A program made the translations under genes and the position numbers. Shown one piece after another: positions 49,310 through 58,512 of a stretch of DNA of 64,000 nucleotides. Source of the DNA: Flavobacteriales bacterium (GTDB lineage: Bacteria; Bacteroidota; Bacteroidia; Flavobacteriales_D; Crocinitomicaceae); assembly GCA_947454525.1 (NCBI GenBank), contig CANGJM010000007.1:1-64000 (forward strand), given 5' to 3'. The notes under the pieces are model-generated. The model worked only from the letters and a program-made list of their open reading frames with translations. It had not been told where the DNA came from and did no database searches. Numbering within the stretch: position 1 is the stretch's first letter; every line of letters starts with the position of its first letter.

Positions 49310-51568
49310 ATGAGAAAAACAATTCTATTCCTTTCCTTTTTCACATCCATGATTGGATTTTCACAGGTTCAAAACTTCTATGATCGCGCCACAATTCAAA
49401 CCATAGAGGTATTTTTTAGTTTTTCGAATTGGGATGCACAACTTGACGCTGCAGTTGCTTCCGAAGCATATATCATCGCGGACTCTGTTCGAATCAATGG
49501 TGTTTCTTTTGATAGTTGTGGCGTGAAATACAAAGGAAACAGTTCTTACAGTCCGACAAATCAAAAGAATCCTTTACATATCGAACTCGATCATATTAAG
49601 GGAAATCAAGATTACCAGGGATATACGGATATTAAATTGCAAAATGGCTACAAGGACCCATCCATGATTCGCGAGGTACTTTCCTATGCGATTCTCGAGC
49701 AATACATGGATTGTCCGAAAGGGAATTTTGCCAACGTGTATGTCAACGGTGTCTATCGCGGCCTATATTCCAGTGCGGAGAGCATCAATAAAACGTTCAA
49801 TGCCAATCACTATTATCAAAGTGGGGACACCTATTTTAAGTGTAATCCTGTTGGTGGGGCCGGACCTGGAAGCACGGTGAGTCCGGATTTGAAGTACATT
49901 AGTATGGATAGCAGTGCCTACGCAAATGGGTATGAATTACGAAGTACTTATGGTTGGAATCGTTTAGTAGATCTTATCAATACCTTGAATAATGACTTTA
50001 CGAATATTGAGTCAAAATTGGATATTGATCGCGCGATTTGGATGTTAGCATTCAATAATGTCCTTGTTAATTTGGATTCGTACAGTGGGGCGTTTAGACA
50101 AAACTATTATTTGACATGGGATAACAATGCGCGATTCGTTCCGACCGTATGGGATTTAAACATGAGTTTTGCCGGCTTTCCTGGTGGAACAGGTTCAAGT
50201 TCAAGTACCACAACACTTGATCCAATGTCCAACAGTACATCGACGATTCATCCGCTTATTGTGAAAATATTAGGTAATCCAATGTATAAACGCATGTACA
50301 TGGCACATGTCCGTACGATGGTGCAGGAAATGTTTGCCAACGATTATTATTTAACTGTTGCGAACCAATTACGCACGACGATTGATGCAACGGTGAATTC
50401 AGATCCATATAAATTTTACACATATACCCAGTTTCAAAATAGTTTAACAACTGCCGTAACTGGAACCGGTGGTCCAGGTGGAGGTGCCAGCATTCCAGGT
50501 ATTCAAGCCCTGATGAGTGCACGTGTTTCTTACTTTAATACAAATGCCAATTATGTGTTGGTGGCACCGACGATTTCTAGTTTTTCTTCTTCGGTTTCCA
50601 GTCCTGTGTATAATCAAACGATTACGATCAATGCCACTTGCGCCAATGAAACGTCTGTCTTTTTGGGCTACCGAACCAATCACCAATTGAAATTCAATCG
50701 TGTGGCGATGTTCGACGATGGCGCACACAATGACGGTGCAGCAGGAGATCACGTGTACGGTGTTGATGCGCTCGTGAATGGCGTTGTTTTCGAATATTAC
50801 ATTTATACGGAGAATGCGAGTGCTGGATTGTTTAGTCCACAGCGAGCGGAACATGAATACCATTCTTTAGCGGTTTCCGTTCCTTTCCCAACAGTTGGAT
50901 CGGTTTTAATCAATGAGGTAGTCGCATCAAACGGGACTTCCGCGATGGATCAAAATGGTGAAAATGATGACTGGATTGAGTTGTACAATACGACTTCGAA
51001 TCCAATTGATCTTTCTGGAATGTATCTAACGGATGATGCTCTGGATTTAATGAAATGGTCTTTTCCAGTTCCAACAACCATTCCAGCAAATGGATACTTA
51101 ACGGTTTGGGCTGATAATGACGTCTTTCAATCTGGCTTGCATGCATCTTTCAAGTTGAATGCTTCTGGTGAATTAGTCATATTGAGCAACGGTGCGACTT
51201 TTCACGATCAAGTTGGATTTGGTGTTCAAACAACGGATGTTGCTTATGCGCGTTGTCCAGATGGAGGTGCGACATTTGCCTACGTAGCGCCAACATTCAT
51301 GGCATCTAATAATTGCAACGCATCTATCGACCAGATGAATTTTGAAGTGAAAATTTATCCTAATCCATTTAACGATCAGCTAACCATTCAGCTTGATGAA
51401 CAATTGACGTCTCAAGTAACGATCAGCGATGTGAATGGAAAGATCTTGTTAAATGAAGAATATTCATCTCCTGAAAATGTCATCTCCACTGCAAATTGGT
51501 CCAATGGGATGTACATGGTAACGATTCAAAATGAACGTGGAATGAAAACACTCAAATTAATCAAGTAA
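49310..51568 (+). CDS. T9SS-secreted CotH-like kinase protein
   Basis: I start at 49310 (MRKTILFLSFFTSMIGFSQ, a signal peptide); the frame is open from 49223. Residues about 20-410 match the CotH family (PF08757): SCGVKYKGNSSYSPTNQKNP, LQNGYKDPSMIREVLSYAIL, FANVYVNGVYRGLYSSAESI and PTVWDLNMSFAG. CotH proteins have an atypical protein kinase fold and phosphorylate spore-coat proteins in Bacillus. Residues about 540-660 are a lamin-tail-like domain (LINEVVASNGTSAMDQNGEN, DDWIELYNTTSNPIDLSGMY). The last 70 are a T9SS type A sorting domain (VKIYPNPFNDQLTIQL ... MKTLKLIK). It should be on the surface or released; the substrate is unknown. Confidence 0.9.
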   Translation: MRKTILFLSFFTSMIGFSQVQNFYDRATIQTIEVFFSFSNWDAQLDAAVASEAYIIADSVRINGVSFDSCGVKYKGNSSYSPTNQKNPLHIELDHIKGNQDYQGYTDIKLQNGYKDPSMIREVLSYAILEQYMDCPKGNFANVYVNGVYRGLYSSAESINKTFNANHYYQSGDTYFKCNPVGGAGPGSTVSPDLKYISMDSSAYANGYELRSTYGWNRLVDLINTLNNDFTNIESKLDIDRAIWMLAFNNVLVNLDSYSGAFRQNYYLTWDNNARFVPTVWDLNMSFAGFPGGTGSSSSTTTLDPMSNSTSTIHPLIVKILGNPMYKRMYMAHVRTMVQEMFANDYYLTVANQLRTTIDATVNSDPYKFYTYTQFQNSLTTAVTGTGGPGGGASIPGIQALMSARVSYFNTNANYVLVAPTISSFSSSVSSPVYNQTITINATCANETSVFLGYRTNHQLKFNRVAMFDDGAHNDGAAGDHVYGVDALVNGVVFEYYIYTENASAGLFSPQRAEHEYHSLAVSVPFPTVGSVLINEVVASNGTSAMDQNGENDDWIELYNTTSNPIDLSGMYLTDDALDLMKWSFPVPTTIPANGYLTVWADNDVFQSGLHASFKLNASGELVILSNGATFHDQVGFGVQTTDVAYARCPDGGATFAYVAPTFMASNNCNASIDQMNFEVKIYPNPFNDQLTIQLDEQLTSQVTISDVNGKILLNEEYSSPENVISTANWSNGMYMVTIQNERGMKTLKLIK

Positions 51569-51591
51569 GGATTGCTCCAAAACTATTGGAC

Positions 51592-51632
51592 AAAAATAAA
51601 GCCCTGACAATGTTTGTCAGGGCTTTATTTTT
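51592..51632. terminator. Bidirectional rho-independent terminator
   Basis: Bases 51592-51610 and 51614-51632 form a perfect 19-bp stem with a 3-base loop: a GC-rich core (GCCCTGACAA/TTGTCAGGGC) flanked by AAAAATAAA and TTTATTTTT. It lies between two convergent genes and can stop transcripts from both sides. Confidence 0.9.
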
Positions 51633-51650
51633 GATAGAGGATTATCTTGA

Positions 51651-51986
51651 TTAATCGTTACGTTGTTCCGTAGCTGATTTTTCTAATTTCGCAAATTGTT
51701 CAGCTGTTAAAATGTTTTTTAACATCGCTTTTCTAGCTTCTTCGTTTGATTTGATGATGGCTTTCTTTTGTTCTTCAGAATAGTTTGACATCAAAATCCC
51801 TTGATTTTTTTGTGCAATACCTAAATGAACGGTGTACACTTCTTCTTGTTGAGCTGCAGTCAATTTCAACATGGTCGTTTGACTTTGAGTTAATGCTTGC
51901 GCATTTTGTTCAGGAGATTGTGCTTGTTGTGCAACAGCAGTTAATCCTAAGAAAAATGAAAAACATAAAATTTTAATTGCCTTCAT
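51651..51986 (-). CDS. Small periplasmic helical protein (Spy/CpxP-like)
   Basis: A signal peptide (MKAIKILCFSFFLGLTAVAQ) precedes about 90 residues of almost pure helix rich in Gln, Glu and Lys (MLKLTAAQQEEVYTVHLGIA, YSEEQKKAIIKSNEEARKAM, LKNILTAEQFAKLEKSATEQ). The LTxxQ-like motifs (LTAAQQ, LTAEQF) at two places are the mark of the Spy/CpxP fold, which acts as a periplasmic chaperone or stress sensor in E. coli; by analogy only. It stands alone between the terminator and a 130-bp divergent gap. Confidence 0.75.
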   Translation of the reverse strand: MKAIKILCFSFFLGLTAVAQQAQSPEQNAQALTQSQTTMLKLTAAQQEEVYTVHLGIAQKNQGILMSNYSEEQKKAIIKSNEEARKAMLKNILTAEQFAKLEKSATEQRND

Positions 51987-52116
51987 GGGTATTGTTTTTT
52001 GTAATTAGTTCAAATTTACGAAACGAAGTTAAGAAAAAAGAGAAAGTTCCCCATTCTTTATTCATCGAAGAGACTAAAACTGAATTTATTCCGTTAATTT
52101 CGTTTAAAATTCACAA

Positions 52117-53001
52117 TTGAAACTTCTTGCCTCGCAACATATAGACAAACGAAAATGGGATCAAATGGTTGCTTCGGATGAGCAATTGGATTTTTTTTCT
52201 TTGTCCTGGGTGCAAGATATTTTACACTCTCATTGGGAAATGCTCTGTGACGAAGACGGGAATTACCTTCTGAATATTCCCAAAGGATCAAAACTCGGGT
52301 TTTCTTATCGCCTACAACCATTCTACATTCGATCCCTTCATGTTTCATCCAAATATCAAGGTGATTTAAAAGAGATTGTCCAATTTTTAACAGCATCTGC
52401 GCGCTTTGTTCAATTGAACCTAGATTCCGAAAATCAAGAAGTGTTCCAATCCTTTGGTAAATTTCAACTGCTCGATTTATCGATTGATCTTGAAGGAATC
52501 AAATCAAAATACGCGACGAATGCCAAACGTATTTTAAAGAAGATTCCTACTGAATTTATTCTTGGTGAATCAACAGATGTTTCTGAATTCATTTCTTTTT
52601 TCCGAAAACAAAAAGGGGAGGAGTTACGTGGTTTCACTCCAGCGGTTTGGCAACGTTTAACAAACTTATTGGAAGAAACGCAACTTCGTGATATGCTAAG
52701 GATACGAACCATTCATCTGAATGGCCTTCTTATTGCTTCTGGAGCATTCATTTCACATAAAGGCACATCTTACTTTTTAAAGGGAACAGCAACGCCCGAG
52801 GGGAAAAAGTTGGGTGCGATGTACGCCTTGATCGATCAGGAAATTTCTTCCATTCAAGAAACACACCATACCTTGGATTTTGTTGGTTCAAACAATGAGG
52901 CGATTGCCCAATTTTACCGAAAGTTTGGTGCTATCGACAAACCATACGGGATACTAAAGCAGAATAACCTTCCAGCTATTCTGCGTTTGTTCAAGTCTTA
53001 A
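52117..53001 (+). CDS. FemAB/GNAT-like acyltransferase
   Basis: The protein has two GNAT-like halves; the C-terminal one contains MLRIRTIHLNGLLIASGAFI, GTSYFLKGTATPEGKKLGAM and HTLDFVGSNNEAIAQFYRKF, the usual acyl-CoA- or aminoacyl-tRNA-binding pattern of FemAB-type and GNAT enzymes (LDFxGSxxxxxAxFYxxFG). It could transfer an acyl or aminoacyl group to a cell-envelope precursor; the substrate is unknown. Translation starts at a TTG (52117); the first ATG would cut off part of the N-terminal domain. It meets the GH92 gene tail to tail with a 4-bp overlap. Confidence 0.75.
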   Translation: MKLLASQHIDKRKWDQMVASDEQLDFFSLSWVQDILHSHWEMLCDEDGNYLLNIPKGSKLGFSYRLQPFYIRSLHVSSKYQGDLKEIVQFLTASARFVQLNLDSENQEVFQSFGKFQLLDLSIDLEGIKSKYATNAKRILKKIPTEFILGESTDVSEFISFFRKQKGEELRGFTPAVWQRLTNLLEETQLRDMLRIRTIHLNGLLIASGAFISHKGTSYFLKGTATPEGKKLGAMYALIDQEISSIQETHHTLDFVGSNNEAIAQFYRKFGAIDKPYGILKQNNLPAILRLFKS

Positions 53002-56000
53002 TTGAAGATTAGCTCGTCAATAAATAACCAAGTTGGATTTCCTACTCCAAGATGCCATTCTGGACAATTGCCTGGATTCACAATCGTGTAACGGATGCTT
53101 TTAATTGTTCGTGCTTTGTCCGTTTCAAGAATTTGAGTGAATTTCTGGTTGTGTGGATTTTTATCCGTTTTTGTAGCAGATGGAATGGAAATAATTTGCG
53201 GATTTTGAAAAGTGATCCCGTCATATGAAATTTCAAAGCGTATTTCCTTTGGAAGAAAAATCCATGCTTTCTGATCACGGATACATGAAATACCAAATTC
53301 ATGAATAGCCATCGGTTCTTTAAAGGTAACAGTTGCAACAATGTCTTTTCCGTAATAGCCTTGATAATCTCCAGTTCTGAACTCACCACCTCCAAAAAGT
53401 CCGTCGATAAGTGCATTTTCTCCTGATGCAGCGTATTGATTTGAATACTTGGTGTCAAGTGTCAAACTTACATTTGGATTCTTTCGTATAAATTGACTAG
53501 AAACAATCGCACTTTCAGCACTTATTCCAGCGGCATTTTTTCGGAGCAATTGCAAGTCGACAGTCGTTGTTTCTTTGATTTTGATCGGTTGCGTATAATT
53601 ATTCCAAGGACCATTGTTCAAACGGAATTTCATTTCATAAGTGTCCGTTGGGCTCAAAACCACATGTCCTAATTCTAAATACAACTCTTGATCGAAAATG
53701 CGCTGTTCTGTTTTAACGAAAGGCGCAGGAACCAAATCTGCAGGAAGATCCACGGTATTCATTTGTGGATAGTTCGATTTCGCTGGTTTTTTATCGGTCA
53801 TTTCAAATTCCAATTTTCCTCCAAGCATCAATGTTTTGTGGTCAATTTGAAAGTCTGGAATCAATTTTCCATTCCATTTAACGGAAGCCACATAACAATT
53901 CGCTGCGCTCTGATTGTTGCAAATGATGTCAATTTTTGTATTGCTTTGATTGTCCACATTAATCGTCGCTTTGCTGAACAAAGGTCTTCCAATTTGATAC
54001 ATGGTATTTCCTGGAGCAATGGGATAAAGTCCCAAAGAACTAAGCACATACCAAGCGCTCATTTGTCCACAGTCCTCGTTTCCGGAAAGTCCATCTGGCT
54101 TCGCGTGATACATTTCCTTTAAAATACGATCGACGTAATACTGTGTTTTGTACGGAGCATTAGTGAAATTGTATAAATAGGCCATGTGATGGGACGGTTC
54201 GTTTCCATGTGCGTATTGTCCGATTAATCCGGTAATGTCCGCTTGTTCGCGTCCTGACAATTTCATTTCTGTTGTAAACAAACGATCTAACCACGCTTCC
54301 AAGGAGTCGCGTCCACATAATAAATTTGTTAATACTTCAATTTCATGCGGAGCATACAATGAATATTGCCAGCTATTCGCTTCGGTGTAGTTGAAATTCA
54401 CTTCTGATGGATCAAAGGGTCCGTACCATTGTGCACCGCGACGTGCACGCATGAATTTCGTGTTTGGATCGAATAAATTCACGAAGGAAAAGCTACGTTT
54501 GCGGTACGTTTTCGCCATTTCGTCATTTCCCATGGCTGCAGCCATTTCGGCAATGCAAAAATCGTCATAGGCATATTCCAAGGTTTTCGAAACGGACTCT
54601 GGTTCATCACTTGAACTCAAATATCCATTGTTCGCATAGGTTTGTTTGCCTAGTTCGTTGATGTTAGCGGTAAAATGCATGTCGTTTAATGCTTTTTTCG
54701 CGTCGTAGGACATTCCAGTAACTTTTGTTTTTCCATCCAATCCTTTCATGTAAGCATCAGAAATAACACTAACGCTGTGATATCCGATCATACATTCCGT
54801 TTCGCAGGCTGCTAATTCCCAAACGGGAAGATCTCCGCCTTCATCAAATTGACGCAAGAAAGTACGTATGAATTGAGTCGTTCGTTCTTGTTGAATCAAG
54901 GTAAATAAAGGATGATTTCCTCTGTAAGTATCCCAAAGTGAAAACACTGTGTATTGATTGTCCTTTACCAATTGATGAATTTTCTGATCACGTCCGCGGT
55001 AACGTCCATCTAGATCACTCATCAAATTTGGAGCAACCATGCAATGATACAAACTCGTGTAGAAGATGATGGCATCTTCGAAATTCAATGCATCCACTTT
55101 TATTTTACTTAATTCCTTGTTCCATTTTTCAACATTACGGGAATACACTTGCATAAAATCAAAACCCGGTATTTCGAGTTGTAAATTATGTGCCGCTCCT
55201 TTTTGATCCACATGTGACATACCCACTTTGACATACAGCACTTTGGTATCCTTCGGGAATTCGAGCAATAATTTATGTGTCCCGTCGATTTTCACTGGTT
55301 TGGCAGAACTGAATGGGGTGGAAGTTTCTAGTTGAAAATAAAAGTGTTGTTCGTTTGCCCATGCTTCTGAAACTCTTTTTCCAGATATGCTTGTGTTGTT
55401 GATGATCTCAAATCCTGCGTCAAGAACTTTGTCGCGGTAATCTAAATCCAACAGAATGTACTTTTTTCCTTTGGCATTCGTAAATGTATATTCGTGAATA
55501 CCACAACGTTCACTTGTGGTTAAGCGAACATTGATTTGCTCATCTTCCAAATAAACTTCATAGAATCCAGCGCGCGCTTTTTCTTTGTTGTGAGAGAATT
55601 TTGAGCCATAACCATTTTTCGCATCTTGGTATTTCGGAAGTAATTTTGCCTTTTTTCCAGATTGAGGTGAGATCAATAAATCCGCATAATCTGGAACTCC
55701 TGTTCCGCTCAAGTGCGTATGACTAAAACCATAAATGAGGGAGTCGGAGTAATGGTATCCGCCACATCCATCCCAACCATCGTGACGTGTATCCGGACTC
55801 AATTGCATCATCCCGAATGGAGCACAAACACCTGGAAACGTATGTCCGTGTCCGCCCGTGCCTATCGTTGGCATGACGTAAACATATGGATTAAACGATT
55901 CCGCTGGTTTCCCAACTAACTTTTGTGCTTTGTCACTTGCCTCCATCACAGTTGTTACTTGTGCAAAGGAAAAGAAACCAAGCGAACAGAAAAGGGTACT

Positions 56001-56015
56001 GAATATCGTTTTCAT
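52998..56015 (-). CDS. GH92 alpha-mannosidase, secreted
   Basis: I start at 56015, where MKTIFSTLFCSLGFFSFAQ is a signal peptide and the ATG overlaps the upstream TAA by 1 bp. The GH92 N-terminal domain shows YVMPTIGTGGHGHTFPGVCA and PFGMMQLSPDTRHDGWDGCG; the catalytic barrel has TVFSLWDTYRGNHPLFTLIQ and the acid glutamate in SGNEDCGQMSAWYVLSSLGL. A C-terminal discoidin-like part (about 880-1005) may bind sugar. GH92 enzymes are calcium-dependent exo-alpha-mannosidases that trim N-glycans or mannans. No T9SS domain is seen, so it is probably periplasmic. It is last in an operon with a GT2 and a GWxTD protein. Confidence 0.93.
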   Translation of the reverse strand: MKTIFSTLFCSLGFFSFAQVTTVMEASDKAQKLVGKPAESFNPYVYVMPTIGTGGHGHTFPGVCAPFGMMQLSPDTRHDGWDGCGGYHYSDSLIYGFSHTHLSGTGVPDYADLLISPQSGKKAKLLPKYQDAKNGYGSKFSHNKEKARAGFYEVYLEDEQINVRLTTSERCGIHEYTFTNAKGKKYILLDLDYRDKVLDAGFEIINNTSISGKRVSEAWANEQHFYFQLETSTPFSSAKPVKIDGTHKLLLEFPKDTKVLYVKVGMSHVDQKGAAHNLQLEIPGFDFMQVYSRNVEKWNKELSKIKVDALNFEDAIIFYTSLYHCMVAPNLMSDLDGRYRGRDQKIHQLVKDNQYTVFSLWDTYRGNHPLFTLIQQERTTQFIRTFLRQFDEGGDLPVWELAACETECMIGYHSVSVISDAYMKGLDGKTKVTGMSYDAKKALNDMHFTANINELGKQTYANNGYLSSSDEPESVSKTLEYAYDDFCIAEMAAAMGNDEMAKTYRKRSFSFVNLFDPNTKFMRARRGAQWYGPFDPSEVNFNYTEANSWQYSLYAPHEIEVLTNLLCGRDSLEAWLDRLFTTEMKLSGREQADITGLIGQYAHGNEPSHHMAYLYNFTNAPYKTQYYVDRILKEMYHAKPDGLSGNEDCGQMSAWYVLSSLGLYPIAPGNTMYQIGRPLFSKATINVDNQSNTKIDIICNNQSAANCYVASVKWNGKLIPDFQIDHKTLMLGGKLEFEMTDKKPAKSNYPQMNTVDLPADLVPAPFVKTEQRIFDQELYLELGHVVLSPTDTYEMKFRLNNGPWNNYTQPIKIKETTTVDLQLLRKNAAGISAESAIVSSQFIRKNPNVSLTLDTKYSNQYAASGENALIDGLFGGGEFRTGDYQGYYGKDIVATVTFKEPMAIHEFGISCIRDQKAWIFLPKEIRFEISYDGITFQNPQIISIPSATKTDKNPHNQKFTQILETDKARTIKSIRYTIVNPGNCPEWHLGVGNPTWLFIDELIFN

Positions 56016-57040
56016 TAGTTGAATTTTCGTTTGTTTAATTGAGAATAAACGGTGTTTTTCAAAAAGTAATAATCCCAAATAATTCGTCCATTGTAGCGGT
56101 AGAATTTTCTAGCTTTGGTATTGATTTGACGACGTTTTTTATAAAATCTTCCGAATTGGGCATACACATTCATGTGAGCTAAAAATACCATCCATGTCAA
56201 TTGGAATTTTCCGGAAAGCAGGAATTTAACTCCAGCAATTCCATCCAAACACATGCGGATAAATAAACTGGGAAATAAAAGTCCGGCGTGGTTTTTCATC
56301 AACATGAAAAGACTGTTTCGGAAGTTTAAATAGACTTTCTTTGGAGAATCATAATCAAGTGTTCCTCCACCTAAATGGTACACCGTACTTTCAGGAACAC
56401 AATGGAAGTCAAAACCCAGATTTCCAAGTCTAATGCACAGATCAATTTCTTCCATATGTGCAAAGAAATCGGAGTCAAATCCCTTTACTTGATGAAACAA
56501 GTTAGAACGAATGAGCATCGCTGCGCCTGATGTCCAGGTTACTGGAACGTCATAGTCATACTGTTGTTCATCGTTTTCTAGTGAATCGAAAATGCGTCCA
56601 CGGCAAAAAGGGAAATAATGCAGATCGACAAATCCACCTGCTGCTCCTGCATGTTCAAACGTATGTTTGTTTCGCCAGGACATGATTTTAGGTTGACAAG
56701 CTGCTGTGTTTTCGTGCGTATCCATGAATTCCTTCAATGGTTCAATCCAATGTTCTGTAACTTCCACATCACTATTGAGCAGAAGGTAATAATCGAATTG
56801 ACCTTTGATTTGTTCTAATGCGACATTGTATCCACCAGCAAATCCTAAATTTCGCTTTTGTTGGAGTAGGTGAACGTGTGGGTATTTATCTTGAATAAAC
56901 GAAACGGAATCGTCCGTGCTGGCATTATCTGCAACAAAAACGGGTGTTTTCTTTGAACAGGCAAGCACACTTGGTAAATACGTTTCAAGGTGGTGTTTTC
57001 CGTTGAAATTGAGAATGACAATTGCTAAAGAAGTATCCAT
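56015..57040 (-). CDS. Glycosyltransferase family 2
   Basis: A GT-A fold enzyme: the nucleotide-sugar part SLAIVILNFNGKHHLETYLP and VFVADNASTDDSVSFIQDKY, the metal-binding DxD-like YLLLNSDVEV, then VTWTSGAAMLIRSNLFHQVK and FFAHMEEIDLCIRLGNLGFD (ED motif), as in rhamnosyl-type GT2 enzymes. The C-terminus is hydrophobic and basic (LLFPSLFIRMCLDGIAGVKF) and may touch the inner membrane. The product glycan is not known. It lies 3 bp after the GWxTD gene and overlaps the GH92 gene by 1 bp. Confidence 0.92.
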   Translation of the reverse strand: MDTSLAIVILNFNGKHHLETYLPSVLACSKKTPVFVADNASTDDSVSFIQDKYPHVHLLQQKRNLGFAGGYNVALEQIKGQFDYYLLLNSDVEVTEHWIEPLKEFMDTHENTAACQPKIMSWRNKHTFEHAGAAGGFVDLHYFPFCRGRIFDSLENDEQQYDYDVPVTWTSGAAMLIRSNLFHQVKGFDSDFFAHMEEIDLCIRLGNLGFDFHCVPESTVYHLGGGTLDYDSPKKVYLNFRNSLFMLMKNHAGLLFPSLFIRMCLDGIAGVKFLLSGKFQLTWMVFLAHMNVYAQFGRFYKKRRQINTKARKFYRYNGRIIWDYYFLKNTVYSQLNKRKFN

Positions 57041-57043
57041 TTC

Positions 57044-58486
57044 CTAGTATTGACGAAATAAATCGTTGCTGTCACCACCCCAATGCTTTACATTATTTTG
57101 ATTAGGATTGTCCACATTTCCATTGTACGTATTGCGTTTCGCAAGAATTTGTGGCCATGCTGGATTCTTCAATTCTCCAATCATGTCTGAATGCAGTAGG
57201 CGGTAGGCATTGTTTACGAGGTCAGGATTGTAAAATACAAAGCGCTTGTTGCTGTAAACACCAATTTTATTGTACGTCCAAATCTCGTACGGATATTCGG
57301 AAGGAGAGGATTCTCGTGCGTTCACTTGATTTGGCGCACCATACTTTAGGTAAACACGCCCACGGTCCGTTTCAAATCCTTCTTGAAAATTATTTCCGTA
57401 GATTTTCTGTACGAAAATGACTTGTGCTTTGTATTTCAACCAAGATTCATAGGGATTGGTTGGTGTGGATACCGCCCAATATCCTTGAATGTGCTTGCGT
57501 GCTTCGTCGTTGTTTTTAGATTTCAGGGTTTCAATGATGTTTTTAATCTCCGCAGGTTTCGAAATCGGAATTAAACTTTCAAGGTAGTACATGACGGAGT
57601 CTGATGGTATGGATGATTGAAAAGCAGGATCCAGCATCATATTTTCCATGGTGAACATGTAATTATTCTCATTGCTGCGCTCGAAATCATACGTTTGAAT
57701 CGAAAGTATTTCATTCGAGTTATTCGTCAAACGGTATTCGATTTGATAGTTTCCTGAATTCAATTCTTCGATGTTTATCGTTTCAAAAACGGGAACAACG
57801 CTTGATTTAAACAAAGTGCTCGTGCGTGTGAATCCAGGCATTTCACTGGCGTCTTTCATGTTGATGATGCGATGTGATAATTGAAAGGTGCTGTCTTTTA
57901 TTTTCTCTGTCCCATATAATTCCAAATAAACGGGTAACGTTTTTGAATCCGTCCCATAAAAACTCGAAAGCATGGGGATAATGTGGTAGCCTGATTTGTC
58001 AAAATTCGTTTGCTGATCGCTCGGGTAAGCATATTCCGCAACAAGAACATCCGAGATTTTCGTGTTTGCAGAGAAATCTTCAATAGAAATAGGCAGGACA
58101 CCAGAAATCTCCGAGTCCTCTTTGTTGACATCCAGTAGATTGATTTTCAAAGAATACTTACCTGGATTTAACTGAACGCGAAGGATTTCGTAAAAATCAT
58201 CTTGCACACTATCAATTGCCTCTGGAGATTCAAGGACATACCGATCGGTAAAAACCGTTTTGGAACTATCTGCGATTTCAACGGAAATCAGGACTTTCGC
58301 CCTTAATCCATTCCCTTCGTTTTTGTACACGACGGAATAGGATACGAACTGCATGTATAATTCTAGGTAATTGCCAACATTGGGAGCATAAAATTGCTTG
58401 GTGTCGAGGTAGGTCTTTAATTTAGCTCCTTGCGCAAAGGAAATACTTTGTAAAAGACAAAAACAGATTAGAATGATTTTTTTCAT
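57044..58486 (-). CDS. GWxTD-domain secreted protein
   Basis: I start at the second ATG (58486) to give the signal peptide MKKIILICFCLLQSISFAQ. Residues about 25-310 form beta-rich domains of unknown family. The C-terminal 150 residues carry the GWxTD domain: NPYESWLKYKAQVIFVQKIY, then FETDRGRVYLKYGAPNQVNA and EYPYEIWTYNKIGVYSNKRF, with Phe-Glu-Thr-Asp in place of the usual GW-x-TD. The family occurs in Bacteroidota and Acidobacteria and has no known function. It is first in an operon with a GT2 and a GH92 gene. Confidence 0.83.
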   Translation of the reverse strand: MKKIILICFCLLQSISFAQGAKLKTYLDTKQFYAPNVGNYLELYMQFVSYSVVYKNEGNGLRAKVLISVEIADSSKTVFTDRYVLESPEAIDSVQDDFYEILRVQLNPGKYSLKINLLDVNKEDSEISGVLPISIEDFSANTKISDVLVAEYAYPSDQQTNFDKSGYHIIPMLSSFYGTDSKTLPVYLELYGTEKIKDSTFQLSHRIINMKDASEMPGFTRTSTLFKSSVVPVFETINIEELNSGNYQIEYRLTNNSNEILSIQTYDFERSNENNYMFTMENMMLDPAFQSSIPSDSVMYYLESLIPISKPAEIKNIIETLKSKNNDEARKHIQGYWAVSTPTNPYESWLKYKAQVIFVQKIYGNNFQEGFETDRGRVYLKYGAPNQVNARESSPSEYPYEIWTYNKIGVYSNKRFVFYNPDLVNNAYRLLHSDMIGELKNPAWPQILAKRNTYNGNVDNPNQNNVKHWGGDSNDLFRQY

Positions 58487-58512
58487 GTGCATTTAAAATT
58501 ACAGAAAAAGCA

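Noticed and set aside
53688-54122. Open frame of 144 codons on the plus strand inside the GH92 gene
   Set aside because: It lies wholly opposite a well-supported GH92 gene and its product has the His/Trp/Arg-rich look of an antisense shadow.
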